DNA of 6,672 nucleotides from DATEMK01 sp039914625. GTDB lineage: Bacteria; Bacteroidota; Bacteroidia; AKYH767-A; OLB10. Of the stretch, positions 5,440-6,672 are shown one piece after another. A program made the position numbers and the translations under genes. The notes under the pieces are model-generated. The model was not told where the DNA came from, ran no database searches, and worked only from the letters and a program-made list of their open reading frames with translations. Location: positions 1 through 6,672 of the forward strand of contig JBDSOU010000211.1 of NCBI GenBank assembly GCA_039914625.1. Direction: 5' to 3'. Position 1 is the stretch's first letter; the number at the start of each line of letters is the position of its first letter.

Positions 5440-5525
5440 TTCGTTGATATAAATGTTATCGACAACCCGTTGGCGGCATCGCAACTTCAAAGTCAGTGCA
5501 AGAAATTAGCTATAAATAAAATACT

Positions 5526-5927
5526 ATGAAAAAATTACTTTTAATTCTTATTACTTTATCGGCATGCAATGCTGCCCCAGGAATTGATGGAAATGAATTT
5601 TTAGGTAAATGGAAAATATCCGAAAGCTCACCATCTTATTCTGAACAAACAAAAAAAATGTTTATCGAAATCACCAAGAAAGATATATTTTTTTGGGTAG
5701 TTGTAAAAATGGACGGCAAGGATATTCTTGAAGAGTTTGGAAAAATCTCTTCAACAGACAGCGAAAAAGAGATAAGCGAAAAACTTATTAAAGCAAGTCA
5801 TCAATTTCAACTTTCGCCTGATAAGCAGACAATAATTCCATTAAGCGGCATGTCTGAATTTACAATGGCTTACCATGCCGACAATGGCACGATGCAAAAT
5901 ATGTGGGGATGGTTTGAAAAAGAATAG
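5526..5927 (+). CDS. Small lipoprotein, lipocalin-like (133 aa)
   Basis: The protein begins with a short classic lipoprotein signal, MKKLLLILITLSAC, with lipobox LSAC at 11-14. Cys14 should be lipidated and cleaved by signal peptidase II. The mature part starts NAAPGIDGNEFLGKWKI. The G-x-W motif at 27-29 near the start of the chain is the usual first strand of small lipocalin-like domains, and the rest alternates predicted strands (MFIEITKKDIFFWVVVKM, EFTMAYHADNGTMQNMWGWF) around a helical stretch (78-92). There is no acidic tag directly after the cysteine, so I cannot say that it is exported to the cell surface. Ligand and role are unknown. The next gene starts 19 bp downstream on the same strand, so the two are probably cotranscribed. 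The gene is A+T-rich, unlike the 316-aa gene. Confidence 0.8.
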   Translation: MKKLLLILITLSACNAAPGIDGNEFLGKWKISESSPSYSEQTKKMFIEITKKDIFFWVVVKMDGKDILEEFGKISSTDSEKEISEKLIKASHQFQLSPDKQTIIPLSGMSEFTMAYHADNGTMQNMWGWFEKE

Positions 5928-5946
5928 AACAACTTTTGAAAGATAA

Positions 5947-6402
5947 ATGAGAGATTCGGAAAAAGAATTTTTAAAAATGGTAAGAAAGGAAGTACGCCCT
6001 TTAAGAGATATTCAAACAAAAATGGGATGGACTTATGAGGAAACTATGTCGTTTGCAAAGCTATTACAGAATAGTGGACAGGTTAGATTAGATAGGTGGG
6101 TTTATGCTGATGGATTAGTTATAGATGTTGTTGCAAAGCCTCTTATCGAAGATAAGTTTTGGAGAAATTGGTGGAGTAATTTTATTTCTGTTTGTTTAGG
6201 AGCAGCCATAGGATTAATTCCGTGGGTAACAGGATTAATGATGCAGAAAGAACCGAAGACGCCAATGCAGCCCCAAACGATTGTCCTTCCATCCATTCAA
6301 TTAGTGCATGATACGATTCGGATACACGATACTTTAGTTATTTTTTCGCCCCGGTTTGTGTCCTCACAAACCGGAAAAATTAACGGCAGGAAAAAAGAAT
6401 AG
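5947..6402 (+). CDS. Single-pass membrane protein with possible winged-helix N-part
   Basis: I do not recognise a named family. Residues 1-64 look like a small winged-helix fold: helices FLKMVRKEVRPLRDIQTKMG and YEETMSFAKLLQNSG are followed by a strand-turn-strand, QVRLDRWVYADGLVIDVVAK. A tryptophan-rich segment (KFWRNWWSN, 70-78) leads into one membrane helix, FISVCLGAAIGLIPWVTGLMM (79-99). The C-terminal part (100-151) is probably extracytoplasmic and contains LVHDTIRIHDTLVI, an HDT-rich spacer type that is common in Bacteroidota proteins, from memory. The end, RFVSSQTGKINGRKKE, is encoded by a 24-bp hairpin and is basic, so it may be an acquired tail. It starts 19 bp after the lipoprotein gene. 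A membrane-tethered regulator is one reading; the DNA-binding part is only a shape match. Confidence 0.68.
   Translation: MRDSEKEFLKMVRKEVRPLRDIQTKMGWTYEETMSFAKLLQNSGQVRLDRWVYADGLVIDVVAKPLIEDKFWRNWWSNFISVCLGAAIGLIPWVTGLMMQKEPKTPMQPQTIVLPSIQLVHDTIRIHDTLVIFSPRFVSSQTGKINGRKKE
6351..6374. repeat. 10-bp stem hairpin inside the 3' end of the membrane-protein gene
   Basis: CCGGTTTGTG (6351-6360), loop TCCT, CACAAACCGG (6365-6374) form a perfect 10-bp stem. A T6 tract lies just before it and an A5 tract just after, so pairing could extend past a small bulge. It lies within coding sequence 28 bp before the stop codon. No T-run follows on the plus strand, so it is not a standard terminator. Confidence 0.7.
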
Positions 6403-6413
6403 AGTTCATAATT

Positions 6414-6439
6414 CATTGTTCGTGATGACACGAACAATG
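6414..6439. repeat. 11-bp stem hairpin after the membrane-protein gene
   Basis: CATTGTTCGTG (6414-6424), loop ATGA, CACGAACAATG (6429-6439) form a perfect 11-bp stem with a 4-nt loop, 11 bp after the stop codon. It may shield the transcript's 3' end. No T-run follows, so it is at best a non-canonical terminator. Its shape matches the hairpin at 6351-6374. Confidence 0.72.
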
Positions 6440-6450
6440 GCGGATTGCTG

Positions 6451-6515
6451 AATTGTTAAATAGTTAAATGGCTGCAAAGCAAATAACAATTCAGGCATTT
6501 AACAATATAACAATT
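6451..6515. promoter_or_regulatory. Long inverted repeat upstream of the antitoxin gene, probable operator
   Basis: Arm 6451-6470 (AATTGTTAAATAGTTAAATG) matches the reverse complement of 6496-6515 at 18 of 20 positions, with a 25-bp spacer. A second, perfect pairing of 11 bp joins 6448-6458 (CTGAATTGTTA) to 6484-6494. The arms are A+T-rich and lie just before a likely promoter, the normal place for toxin-antitoxin autoregulation. The binding function is inferred. Confidence 0.5.
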
Positions 6516-6521
6516 TCTCTC

Positions 6522-6529
6522 TATTTTTG
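6522..6529 (+). promoter_or_regulatory. Likely antitoxin promoter, -7 element
   Basis: TATTTTTG is a full match to TAnnTTTG, 15 bp before the antitoxin ATG. Instead of TTG, a TTA (6499-6501) lies 20 bp upstream, inside the right arm of the inverted repeat. The leader would be about 10 nt. Confidence 0.5.
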
Positions 6530-6544
6530 ATAAAAAATTATTTT

Positions 6545-6672
6545 ATGAAAGATCTCGAAAAGAAAATAAGCCGTCTCAGTATTCCTGAAAAGATTGTTTT
6601 GGTTGAAAATATATGGGATAGTATCGCTGAGAACCATTATGCAGAACTAAGTGAAAAAGAAAAAAAGGAGCT
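6545..6672 (+). CDS. Antitoxin of the addiction-module component family, 3' end cut
   Basis: Forty-two residues are visible before the window ends. LSIPEKIVLVENIWDSIAENHYAELSEKEKKE is close to the core of the short antitoxins annotated as 'addiction module protein' (TIGR02574/PF09720 type), with the pattern L..PE+..LVE.IWDSI followed by LSE.....L. These proteins are about 70-80 aa and usually pair with a downstream ParE/RelE-type toxin, which blocks gyrase or cleaves mRNA respectively. The toxin gene should start just past the right edge. Upstream are a full -7 element and a long inverted repeat, as expected for autoregulation. The gene is complete at its 5' end and only cut by the window. 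Confidence 0.85.
   Translation, partial: MKDLEKKISRLSIPEKIVLVENIWDSIAENHYAELSEKEKKE

Noticed and set aside
5436..5490. Integron attC-like recombination site (GACAACCCGTTGGCGG)
   Set aside because: It carries a GTTGG core and nearby imperfect dyads, but the GTTRRRY core is not met, the arms do not pair as an attC, and there is no integrase or second copy.

Overview
The window looks like a chromosomal segment from a Bacteroidota (Bacteroidetes) bacterium. Three things support this. The truncated sigma factor starts with the short MRQLKIT-type N-terminus and lacks region 1.1, as the main Bacteroidota sigma does. The likely promoters match the Bacteroidota -7 element TAnnTTTG. The gene leaders are A+T-rich with no convincing Shine-Dalgarno sequence. 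No rRNA, tRNA, CRISPR array, transposase or integrase was found.

Left half (1-3372, all minus strand) is core housekeeping. Transcription runs from era (292 aa, 30S/16S rRNA maturation GTPase) to der (436 aa, double-GTPase for 50S assembly). After a 330-bp spacer comes rpoD, cut by the left edge. era has a perfect -7 element 5 nt before its ATG, so its mRNA is probably leaderless. der has no visible promoter and probably depends on era. rpoD appears to have its own promoter and a leader of roughly 230 nt.

Middle (3475-5400, plus strand, clearly richer in G+C by eye) is accessory and is the most interesting part. In order it holds a 16-bp perfect palindrome overlapping the start of a small XRE-type HTH gene, four exact 7-bp repeats, a 316-aa protein I do not recognise, nine 21-bp tandem units with a 15-bp core and a variable 6-bp tail, an 18-bp perfect palindrome, and a second small HTH regulator of a different type. 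A regulator / unknown protein / repeat array / regulator order suggests an autoregulated module. Its function cannot be read from the sequence.

Right part (5401-6672, plus strand, A+T-rich) holds a probable two-gene unit: a 133-aa lipoprotein and a 151-aa protein with a possible winged-helix N-terminus and one membrane segment. Two hairpins follow, then a long inverted repeat and promoter in front of the start of an antitoxin gene of the 'addiction module component' family. Its toxin partner should lie beyond the right edge.
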